Shown piece by piece: positions 55,305-62,827 of a DNA stretch of 64,000 nucleotides; position 1 is the first letter of the stretch, and every line of letters begins with the position of its first letter. The notes beneath the pieces are model-generated. The model was not told the DNA's origin. It did not search any database and worked only from the letters and a program-made list of their open reading frames with translations. The DNA lies in NCBI RefSeq assembly GCF_003369565.1, contig NZ_PIOD01000005.1, positions 62,001 to 126,000 of the forward strand. The letters are read 5' to 3'. The DNA is from Oceanobacillus chungangensis (lineage in GTDB: Bacteria > Bacillota > Bacilli > Bacillales > Amphibacillaceae). A program made the position numbers and the translations under genes.

Positions 55305-56399
55305 TTAAAGTAAAGCTTCTTCTTTATTTTTCTTCGAGTCCACATAGGTTTCATAGAAGTGAACAATGATTGTTCGTATAACAGCATATGCCGGTACTGC
55401 GAAGACAATTCCTAAGAAACCGGCAATACTTCCCGCAGCCAAAATTACCGTAATGATGGTTAATGGATGTAAGTTTAATGCTTGCCCCATTACGTTTGGT
55501 GAAACGATATTACTTTCAAATTGCTGAGCAACAATCATAATAATCGATACCCAGATAAGATTATATGGATCTTGAATTCCTCCAACAATCAGTGCTGGTG
55601 TAACGGCAAGAAATGGTCCTAAATATGGAATGACATTTGTTACCATTCCGAACAAAGCAAGTGCTACTGCATAATCAAGGCCAATAATGAGGTAGCCGAT
55701 TAATAATAGGACACCAACAACAAAACTAACAATAAGCTGTCCCTGGATAAAAGAACCTAATACCGCATCCAATTTACCTAATAAACTTCGGATATTATTT
55801 GCTTTTTTCTTTTTAAAGATATGTGTAATAAACGGTACCAATTTATCACCATCCTTTAACATAAAGAATAGGAAGAATGGGATCAATACTAACCCTGCAG
55901 CAATACTGATTACTTGACCGATAAATCCACCAATAAATCCGAACAGATAGTTTACTACCGTTTCAATATGGGTTGGCAATTCGTCAGTGAAGCTTATGAT
56001 TGGATCAAGCACTGCATCTGGAATAAGTGTGTAATGTTCCTGCCAATAATCAATGAAATTCTCTACAGCAACAATCATCGTTGGAATGCTTTCAAATAGG
56101 TTGATTGATTGATCACGAGCGATTGGCCAAATGAATAGCAAGAATAACGCTACAACTACGATTATTGTAATGAATATAATAATAATAGAAGCGATGCGAT
56201 GAACTTTCCGTTTTTCTAAAAAATGCATTAATGGCTTTGTTAAATAATAAAGAATACCTGCACCTATAATTGGAAATGCAACAGCTCCCAAATATTGTAT
56301 AAATGGTACAAATACGAACTTAGTAGAATTCATTAGCAGAATTAATAGAAAGAACATAATTAAGAAGAGTAATACGCTAAACCATCGTTTGTTAACCAC
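55305..56399 (-). CDS. AI-2E/PerM-family membrane protein
   Basis: A 364-residue protein with about eight helices: an early pair near 8-50, one near 65-90, and a C-terminal set from 150 on. Typical family motifs are FMLKDGDKLVPFI near 185 and NVIPYLGPFLAVTPALIVGG near 258. Despite the family name, members include Na+/H+ antiporters and general exporters, so no quorum-sensing role is claimed. The start is GTG with a weak GGTGAT site. Confidence 0.88.
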   Translation of the reverse strand: MVNKRWFSVLLFLIMFFLLILLMNSTKFVFVPFIQYLGAVAFPIIGAGILYYLTKPLMHFLEKRKVHRIASIIIIFITIIVVVALFLLFIWPIARDQSINLFESIPTMIVAVENFIDYWQEHYTLIPDAVLDPIISFTDELPTHIETVVNYLFGFIGGFIGQVISIAAGLVLIPFFLFFMLKDGDKLVPFITHIFKKKKANNIRSLLGKLDAVLGSFIQGQLIVSFVVGVLLLIGYLIIGLDYAVALALFGMVTNVIPYLGPFLAVTPALIVGGIQDPYNLIWVSIIMIVAQQFESNIVSPNVMGQALNLHPLTIITVILAAGSIAGFLGIVFAVPAYAVIRTIIVHFYETYVDSKKNKEEALL

Positions 56400-56587
56400 T
56401 ACATCACCACTTTCCGATAATAATATTTAATACTATTTTACTCTTAAAACCCAATAATAGGAAGTATGGTTTCCTATATAACTATTATTCTTGCCATATG
56501 GAGAAGACAGTAAACATATAGGATAGAATATTCAATCGGAATATGCTACTATTTGAACATACATAAATCATGGGGGAATAGAATTAG

Positions 56588-58324
56588 ATGAAAAGTTGGC
56601 AACAGGTCTTTCAAAAGTGGAGTACGTTTCAAAATCTTGATGTATCACTTAAAGCGAAATTGGATGAAATAGAAACAAATAATCAAGCATTAGAGGATGC
56701 TTTCTATAAAGAATTAACATTTGGAACTGGTGGAATGCGAGGCATATTAGGTCCGGGCGTTAATCGGATGAATATATATACAGTAAGAAAAGCGGTAAAC
56801 GGATTAGCGAACTATTTGCTAGCTAATCGTGTAAATGTGAAGGACCGTGGCGTAGTAATTGCTTATGATTCACGCTATATGTCAAAAGAGTTTGCAGTCG
56901 AAGTGGCAAAAGTATTAGGTTATTATGGGATCCGTACTCATGTATTTGAATCGTTAAGACCAACTCCAATTCTATCATTTGCAGTACGATATTTAGGAAG
57001 TGTGGCAGGGGTGATGATTACTGCGAGCCATAATCCGCCGGAATATAACGGCTTCAAGGTATACAATGAAACTGGTGGTCAGATTGTTCCTGAAGAGGCA
57101 GAGAAAATTATCGCATCTATTAAAGAAACGGATGATGAATTATCAGTGCCATACTTGGAGTTAGAGCAATTAACCGCAAAACGATTAATAACGTGGGTAG
57201 GAAAAGAAGTTGACAATGCTTATCTAGAGCGATTAGCGCAAATTAGTCGCCTGGATTCAGTGGCATTAAATCAGGAAAAAGAGCTAAAAATTGTTTATAC
57301 GCCTTTACACGGAACAGGACTTGAACTTGTCACGAGAGGATTAGCACAGCTTCATTTTCCAAATGTTCATGTGGTGGAGGATCAAGCGATACCAGATCCA
57401 GCCTTTTCCACTGTCGAGTCACCAAACCCAGAAGAACATCAAGCATTTAGTCGAGCAATTGCATTAGGGAAACAAGTGAACGCAGATATCTTACTTGGTA
57501 CCGATCCAGATGCAGACAGGTTAGGTGTTGCCGTAAAGACAAAAGGTGGGGAATATCAAGTATTAACTGGAAATCAATTAGGTTCTCTACTTTTAGACTA
57601 TATTCTAAAACGTAATGATCCCGTCGTCTATCAGAATGCAAGAATGATTAAGACCGTTGTTACAACAGAATTAGGCAGAGCGATTGCTAATTCCTACAAA
57701 GTGGAAACCATTGATACCTTAACCGGATTTAAATATATTGGTGAGAAGATTAATCAATTCACCTCAACAGGAGAAACCTTCGTCTTTGGCTATGAAGAAA
57801 GCTATGGTTATTTAATTAGCAGCTTTGTCCGTGAAAAAGATGCCATTCAAGCGGCAGTAATGGCTGCAGAAATGGCGAGTTATTGGCAGAAGCAAGGGAA
57901 AACATTATTCGATGCATTAGATGAACTATACGGAAAGCATGGTTATTATTTGGAGGGCTTGTCATCATTGACTCTAAAAGGAAAAGAAGGCGGGCAGCAA
58001 ATAACGAACATTATGCAAGCCATTCGCGAACAACCATTTAAGGAAATTGCAGGATTAAAGGTTGAAAAGGTAGAAAACTACTTATCAGGTGAACGAATTG
58101 TTATGAAGGAAGATAGGAAAGAGAAAATTAATTTACCAAGAGAAAACATGATGAAATTCATGCTCGAACAAAACGCTTGGGTTTGTCTGCGTCCATCTGG
58201 TACAGAGCCTAAAATTAAATGCTATTTCGGTGTTTGTGGAAATAGTAGTGAAGCGAGCAAACAAAAATTAGTAGCTTTACAAGAAAAAATGGACGGAATT
58301 ATCGCCGGAATCATCAATCAGTAG
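56588..58324 (+). CDS. pgcA: Alpha-phosphoglucomutase/phosphomannomutase
   Basis: A 578-residue enzyme interconverting glucose-1-P and glucose-6-P, needed for UDP-glucose, glycolipid and teichoic-acid synthesis. The phosphoserine is S147 in TASHNPPEYNG, the metal loop is GTDPDADRLG near residue 304, the sugar-binding FGYEESYGY is near 400 and the phosphate loop RPSGTEPK near 536. It matches Bacillus PgcA (YhxB) in length. The ATG is preceded by GGGGGAATAG. Confidence 0.94.
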   Translation: MKSWQQVFQKWSTFQNLDVSLKAKLDEIETNNQALEDAFYKELTFGTGGMRGILGPGVNRMNIYTVRKAVNGLANYLLANRVNVKDRGVVIAYDSRYMSKEFAVEVAKVLGYYGIRTHVFESLRPTPILSFAVRYLGSVAGVMITASHNPPEYNGFKVYNETGGQIVPEEAEKIIASIKETDDELSVPYLELEQLTAKRLITWVGKEVDNAYLERLAQISRLDSVALNQEKELKIVYTPLHGTGLELVTRGLAQLHFPNVHVVEDQAIPDPAFSTVESPNPEEHQAFSRAIALGKQVNADILLGTDPDADRLGVAVKTKGGEYQVLTGNQLGSLLLDYILKRNDPVVYQNARMIKTVVTTELGRAIANSYKVETIDTLTGFKYIGEKINQFTSTGETFVFGYEESYGYLISSFVREKDAIQAAVMAAEMASYWQKQGKTLFDALDELYGKHGYYLEGLSSLTLKGKEGGQQITNIMQAIREQPFKEIAGLKVEKVENYLSGERIVMKEDRKEKINLPRENMMKFMLEQNAWVCLRPSGTEPKIKCYFGVCGNSSEASKQKLVALQEKMDGIIAGIINQ

Positions 58325-58346
58325 ACAATTATATGAGAGAAAATAG

Positions 58347-58386
58347 AAGCAACCATTCTTTGCCAAGGGATGGTTGCTTGTTTAAA
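58347..58386 (+). terminator. Terminator-like hairpin after pgcA
   Basis: The 10-bp stem AAGCAACCAT / ATGGTTGCTT is followed by GTTTAAATTT. Confidence 0.7.
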
Positions 58387-58438
58387 TTTAGACAAAAGAG
58401 GAATAGAATGAATTAGATCCCGGTAATGGATAATCTAC

Positions 58439-58467
58439 TTAACTTCTATAAATAATAAGCGTATAAT
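58439..58467 (+). promoter_or_regulatory. Promoter of the first terC unit
   Basis: TTAACT and TATAAT are separated by 17 bp. The predicted start of transcription is at about 58474, exactly where the riboswitch begins. Confidence 0.7.
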
Positions 58468-58474
58468 CTTTAAA

Positions 58475-58600
58475 AAAGGGGAGTAGCTATACATTTTAAA
58501 TCGTCAGCACGAGAGATTATCTCCGGTTTAGAGTGGCAACAAACGTTGTTTGCAAGACCTTTACCAGAAAAAGGTGGGGGTTCTTTCTATTTGATCCTAA
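58475..58600 (+). promoter_or_regulatory. yybP-ykoY (Mn2+) riboswitch, copy 1
   Basis: The conserved elements appear in order: GGGGAGTAGCT, CGTCAGCACGAGA, ATCTCCGG, and TGCAAGACCTTTACC. Downstream, AAGACCTTTACC can pair with GGTGGGGGTTCTT through several G-U pairs, forming a weak terminator arm. Mn2+ binding should let transcription continue into the TerC gene. Confidence 0.95.
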
Positions 58601-58631
58601 CCTAATATCAACATAATTAAGGAGAGAGAAC

Positions 58632-59420
58632 ATGGGATCAGAATTAATCATTGCATATTTAGGAGTATTAGTTGTTTTAATTTGCCTAGAGGGATTGCTT
58701 GCCGCAGATAATGCTGTTGTTCTAGCAATCATGGTCAAGCATCTTCCGGAAAGTCAACGTAAAAAGGCTTTATTCTATGGACTAGCAGGGGCATTAGTCT
58801 TAAGGTTTGGTTCATTATTTATTATTTCCTTCCTCGTGGATGTGTGGCAAGTGCAGGCACTAGGAGCGCTATATCTACTCTTTATGTCAATTAGAAACTT
58901 GATAGAGCGGCTTAGAACGAAACCAGAGATTGAAAAGGAAGAAGTAAAATCGGCGATTAGAGAGAAAAATGTACCAGAGGTTTCGAAAAAGCAATTTTGG
59001 TGGACTGTAGTGAAGGTTGAGTTTGCTGATTTAGCTTTTGCAGTAGATTCAATCTTAGCTGCAGTTGCATTAGCAATTACACTTCCGGTAACAAACCTTG
59101 GTACAATTGGAAGCCTTGATACAGGGCAATTTTTCGTTGTATTTGCCGGCGGTATGATTGGTGTAGTCATTATGCGTTTTGCAGCAAACCTGTTTGTTGG
59201 TCTTCTTCAAAAACGACCAAACCTAGAAATCGCAGCCTTCGTTATCGTTGGCTGGGTTGGTGTTAAACTTGCTGTCATGGTTATTGCGCATCCGGCAATC
59301 GGCTGGATCCCTGAGGCATTTCCACACTCCACAATTTGGCAAATTATTTTCTACGGTGTATTAGTATTAATTGCACTGATCGGTTGGTTTTCATCAAAGC
59401 CAAAAACGGATGTAAATTAA
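58632..59420 (+). CDS. TerC-family Mn2+ exporter (YkoY/MeeY-like), paralogue 1
   Basis: A 262-residue membrane protein with seven to eight helices and the two acidic TerC motifs: EGLLAADNAVVLAIMVKH near residue 19 and VEFADLAFAVDSILAAVALA near 131. B. subtilis YkoY/MeeY exports Mn2+ and helps load secreted enzymes; the same role is inferred from family and riboswitch. AAGGAGAG precedes the ATG. The next gene (59806) is a very close copy. Confidence 0.93.
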   Translation: MGSELIIAYLGVLVVLICLEGLLAADNAVVLAIMVKHLPESQRKKALFYGLAGALVLRFGSLFIISFLVDVWQVQALGALYLLFMSIRNLIERLRTKPEIEKEEVKSAIREKNVPEVSKKQFWWTVVKVEFADLAFAVDSILAAVALAITLPVTNLGTIGSLDTGQFFVVFAGGMIGVVIMRFAANLFVGLLQKRPNLEIAAFVIVGWVGVKLAVMVIAHPAIGWIPEAFPHSTIWQIIFYGVLVLIALIGWFSSKPKTDVN

Positions 59421-59515
59421 GATTAACAACTTAATAAGACAATCACTTTATTGAAGGGTGATTGTTTATTTTTATCAAACAGGGGATACTAAAAAATATT
59501 TTGGTAAGTATCTAG

Positions 59516-59544
59516 TTGACATCTATAGCTAATCCTGTTTAAAT
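59516..59544 (+). promoter_or_regulatory. Promoter of the second terC unit
   Basis: Perfect TTGACA is followed 17 bp later by TTAAAT (or TTTAAA at 16 bp), about 22 bp before the riboswitch. Confidence 0.6.
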
Positions 59545-59565
59545 AAAAGTAACATAATATTTCCT

Positions 59566-59679
59566 AAAGGGGAGTAGCTGTACAATTAATGTCGTCATTA
59601 CGAGATAATATCTCCGGCTTAATTGGCAACGTGCGTTGTTAGCGAGACCTTTACCATTATAGGTAAAGGTCTCTTTTTG
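59566..59679 (+). promoter_or_regulatory. yybP-ykoY (Mn2+) riboswitch, copy 2, with clear terminator
   Basis: GGGGAGTAGCTG, CGTCATTACGAGA, ATCTCCGG and GCGAGACCTTTACC are present. The expression platform is explicit: GAGACCTTTACC (59644-59655) pairs perfectly with GGTAAAGGTCTC (59662-59673), followed by TTTTT. A further hairpin GTCTTACC / GGTAAGAC follows at about 59683-59706. Confidence 0.96.
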
Positions 59680-59805
59680 TGGTCTTACCTGTAATGTGGG
59701 TAAGACTATTTTGTTTGTAGTTAGGGAATCTAACTATAGAAGTACAACTAAGGTTGTGAAAAAGAGGCTCATGGGAGTCAAGTTTACTAACTAAGGAGAG
59801 AAAAC

Positions 59806-60594
59806 ATGGGAGCAGAACTGATTTTAGAGTATTTATGGGTATTAGTTGTACTAGTTGGTCTTGAAGGGTTACTAGCAGCAGATAATGCTTTAGTATTAGC
59901 AATTATGGTAAGACATCTTCCGGAAAAACAAAGAAAAAGAGCGTTGTTTTATGGCCTTGCGGGGGCATTTATTTTACGATTCGGTTCCTTATTCGTTATT
60001 TCCTTCCTTGTTGATGTATGGCAGGTTCAGGCATTGGGAGCGGCATACTTATTATTCATGTCGATTAAGAACTTGTACGACCGATTCAAATCGAAAAACG
60101 GGAATGAAGAAGAGCCAGTAATCAGGGAAGAAGATATAAAGGAAGCGACACCAAGGGAATTCTGGTGGACTGTTGCCAAAGTAGAATTTGCGGATTTAGC
60201 TTTTGCGGTAGATTCAATTTTAGCTGCAGTTGCCTTGGCATTAGCACTTACACCAAGTGGTTTAGGTACAGTTGGTAGTCTTGATGTAGCGCAATTTGCT
60301 GTTGTTTTTGCCGGCGGTATGATTGGAATCATCATCATGCGATTTGCAGCGAATATCTTTGTTGATATACTTCATAAACGACCAAACTTGGAAATTGCTG
60401 CGTTCGTTATTGTAGGATGGGTTGGTGTGAAGCTTGCTGTTATGGTAATGGCACATCCAGCAATCGCTTGGATTCCACATGACTTCCCACACTCAACAGT
60501 TTGGCAGTTAATCTTCTATGGTGTATTAGTATTAATTGCACTTGTCGGCTGGTTCTCATCCGGTCCTAAAAAAGAGGATAATCTAAAAGGATAA
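59806..60594 (+). CDS. TerC-family Mn2+ exporter, paralogue 2
   Basis: A 262-residue close paralogue of the preceding TerC protein, with the same acidic motifs EGLLAADNALVLAIMVRH and VEFADLAFAVDSILAAVALA. The two diverge mainly in the cytoplasmic loop at about 95-120 and near residues 148-158. AAGGAGAG precedes the ATG. It has its own promoter, riboswitch and terminator, so it can be set to a different Mn2+ response. Confidence 0.93.
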   Translation: MGAELILEYLWVLVVLVGLEGLLAADNALVLAIMVRHLPEKQRKRALFYGLAGAFILRFGSLFVISFLVDVWQVQALGAAYLLFMSIKNLYDRFKSKNGNEEEPVIREEDIKEATPREFWWTVAKVEFADLAFAVDSILAAVALALALTPSGLGTVGSLDVAQFAVVFAGGMIGIIIMRFAANIFVDILHKRPNLEIAAFVIVGWVGVKLAVMVMAHPAIAWIPHDFPHSTVWQLIFYGVLVLIALVGWFSSGPKKEDNLKG

Positions 60595-60600
60595 TGAAAA

Positions 60601-60640
60601 AAGATGCTTGATCTCTATGGAGAATCAGGCATCTTTTTTT
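60601..60640 (+). terminator. Terminator of the second terC gene
   Basis: AAGATGCTTGAT pairs with ATCAGGCATCTT including a G-U pair, followed by TTTTTTT. Confidence 0.9.
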
Positions 60641-60912
60641 TGTGCCTGTCACTTCTCAGGTTTTGCCTGAAGTTTGTCGTACTTTTATTTTTGTAATTTA
60701 AAGTAGCACTCTTCTGGGAAAAGCTTGACGATAGCCAAGTTTTTAAATTTAATCTGCAATACCCAACCTAGTTATTTTTGATAGTTAATATATGGATTAG
60801 CAGTAGTGTAAAATTTGTGTAAAATTCAAGTTTCTCTATATACAGATATGTTAAGTTAATAATAGTTGAAATGTTTTATCTAAGGATAAAATCTCATTTT
60901 TAAAAGATATTA
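60641..60912. other. A/T-rich gap before the chromate transporter gene
   Basis: No gene and no clear -35/-10 pair was seen. Confidence 0.4.
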
Positions 60913-60924
60913 ATGGAGGAAACG

Positions 60925-62103
60925 ATGAAAAAGCATTCATTATTAGAGGTTCTAAGTGCTTCACTAAAACTAGGATTAACATCATTCGGAGGTCCAACTG
61001 CACACTTGGGCTATTTTAAAGATGAATATGTAGATAAACGAAAGTGGCTCGATGACAAGATGTATGCGGATATTATAGCGCTATGCCAATTTTTGCCAGG
61101 ACCTGCGAGTAGTCAGGTAGGTATTGCAATAGGTATGTTGCGAAGGGGATTATTAGGTGGGGGAGTTTCCTGGCTAGGTTTCACATTACCGTCCGTTATT
61201 GTACTTATCTTATTCGCGCTTGCGTTTCAGTCTCTTACCCTAGGTGATGCGACCTGGATTGCAAGCTTGAAAATTGTTGCGGTTGCAGTCGTCGCTCACG
61301 CAATCCTAGGTATGGGGAAAAGTCTAACACCAGACAAACCGAGGATTGCTATAGCGCTTGGTGCAGCACTAATTATGCTGCTATTCCCGTCTGCATTAGT
61401 ACAAATACTCGTTATTATTGGTGCTGCAATGATCGGATTCTTTCTGTTTTCAAAGCAAGCTGAGACCAATGTGCGCCCATTTTCTTTGGCAATTACGAAA
61501 ATGCAGGGGATAATTGCATTAACTATTTTAGGGCTTTTATTAATTGGTTTGCCGATTCTTGCAAACGTAGTATCCAATAGTTATATTACAATCTTTGATA
61601 TTTTCTTCAGGATTGGTACAATCGTATTCGGTGGTGGGCATGTTGTCCTTCCGTTACTCGAGCAAGAAGTTGTACCAAGCGGCCTGGTGACAAGTGGGGA
61701 GTTCCTTGCAGGATATGCGATGGCTCAAGCTGTTCCGGGGCCAATGTTTACACTTGCAAGTTATTTGGGGGCAATGATAAGCGGAACCGTTGGTGGAATT
61801 ATCGCAACGATTGCAATGTTTTTGCCATCCTTTTTATTAATTATTGGTGCGTTGCCATTTTTAAATGCATTAAGAAAACGACCGAGCTTCCAAGGTGTGT
61901 TAACTGGTGTGAATGCGAGTGTTATCGGAATTCTATTAGCGGCATTTTATGATCCTGTGTTCATTAGTGCAATTGCTAATGGAGCAGATTTCGCCTTAGC
62001 TGTCATCTTGTTTTCTCTTTTGCATTTCTGGAAAAGACCTGCGTGGATGGTTGTAATTATCGGAGTTATTCTTGGCGAAGTAATCCATTTTATTTTTGTT
62101 TAA
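60925..62103 (+). CDS. chrA: Chromate transporter family protein, two-domain form (ChrA-like)
   Basis: About 392 residues, with two CHR halves: TSFGGPTAHLGYF near residue 18 opens the first, and RIGTIVFGGGHVVLPLLEQE near 232 opens the second. Each half has the conserved PGP segment (CQFLPGPASSQ, AQAVPGPMFT). Family members export chromate using ion gradients, though natural substrates vary. The ATG at 60925 is chosen because TGGAGG lies five bases before it and inside the longer open frame. Confidence 0.92.
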   Translation: MKKHSLLEVLSASLKLGLTSFGGPTAHLGYFKDEYVDKRKWLDDKMYADIIALCQFLPGPASSQVGIAIGMLRRGLLGGGVSWLGFTLPSVIVLILFALAFQSLTLGDATWIASLKIVAVAVVAHAILGMGKSLTPDKPRIAIALGAALIMLLFPSALVQILVIIGAAMIGFFLFSKQAETNVRPFSLAITKMQGIIALTILGLLLIGLPILANVVSNSYITIFDIFFRIGTIVFGGGHVVLPLLEQEVVPSGLVTSGEFLAGYAMAQAVPGPMFTLASYLGAMISGTVGGIIATIAMFLPSFLLIIGALPFLNALRKRPSFQGVLTGVNASVIGILLAAFYDPVFISAIANGADFALAVILFSLLHFWKRPAWMVVIIGVILGEVIHFIFV

Positions 62104-62140
62104 TGGAGGAATCCAGTACAATAATTGATGAGGTGATTAC

Positions 62141-62581
62141 ATGGCAGAGCATCATTTTCATTTAAAGGCAGACTGGCCAGGTGGACGCAATAGTGAAGGA
62201 TACATTGAAGCAGGTAATTTACAAACAAAGATTTCGATACCATCGGAAATGGATGGACCTGGAATTGGAACAAATCCTGATGAAATGTTATTAGGTGCTG
62301 CGGCAACTTGCTATATTATTACTTTGGCGGCGATGATAGAACGGGCGAGATTACCGCTAAAAGAAATGTCACTTGAATCAGTAGGAATTGTCGATGTAAC
62401 GAATGGTGTTTTTACATATAAGAAGATCATCCATCGACCAGCTGTATCTTTAAAGGCGGATGCAAGTGAAGAAGAGCGGCGCAAGTTAATTAAACTTGTA
62501 GAAAAGGCTGAGAAGAGCTGTATGATATCGCGGGCAATTCAAGGGAATGTAGAGCTTGAATTAGAACCAACCATTAGTTAA
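62141..62581 (+). CDS. OsmC-family peroxiredoxin-like protein
   Basis: A 146-residue protein of the OsmC/Ohr group, SACOL1771-like. The two family cysteines are C57 in AAATCYIITL and C127 in AEKSCMISRA; the pair reduces organic peroxides in characterised members. DGPGIGTNPDEMLLGA precedes the first cysteine. GAGGTG precedes the ATG. It follows chrA after 37 bp and may share its transcript. Confidence 0.9.
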   Translation: MAEHHFHLKADWPGGRNSEGYIEAGNLQTKISIPSEMDGPGIGTNPDEMLLGAAATCYIITLAAMIERARLPLKEMSLESVGIVDVTNGVFTYKKIIHRPAVSLKADASEEERRKLIKLVEKAEKSCMISRAIQGNVELELEPTIS

Positions 62582-62617
62582 AAACAAATACACTTAATAC
62601 TGTATTTGTTTTTTTTT
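62582..62617 (+). terminator. Terminator of the osmC-like gene
   Basis: AAACAAATAC pairs with GTATTTGTTT and continues into a run of T. Confidence 0.88.
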
Positions 62618-62650
62618 GATATAAAGAAATATAAAATTAATAATTAATAC

Positions 62651-62679
62651 TTGAATATATTTATATTCCGGGGTATAGT
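62651..62679 (+). promoter_or_regulatory. Promoter of the cystine transporter gene
   Basis: TTGAAT and TATAGT are separated by 17 bp. Confidence 0.7.
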
Positions 62680-62688
62680 TTAATTCGT

Positions 62689-62820
62689 ATTAAAATCATA
62701 GGAATAATATTTATTGGGCTGATAAGAAGGTTTCAAACGTTCTCACAGCATAAGTGAACCTAGGGTAGACGTTACGAATGGAAGTGACCTAAACCTTCGT
62801 TTCCGAAATAACAGGAGGGT
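62689..62820 (+). promoter_or_regulatory. Structured leader of tcyP with possible repressor site
   Basis: ATTAAAATCATAGGAATAAT at 62689-62708, just after the predicted transcription start, loosely resembles CymR-type boxes as I recall them (weak). Further on, GAAGGTTT (62726-62733) pairs exactly with AAACCTTC (62791-62798) and encloses smaller hairpins such as GTT..CAC / GTG..AAC at 62740-62758. I do not recognise a known riboswitch class. Confidence 0.4.
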
Positions 62821-62827
62821 AAAGAGG

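Noticed and set aside
55305-56399. Quorum-sensing (AI-2) exporter
   Set aside because: The family name is historical; nothing in the sequence or neighbourhood supports AI-2 transport.
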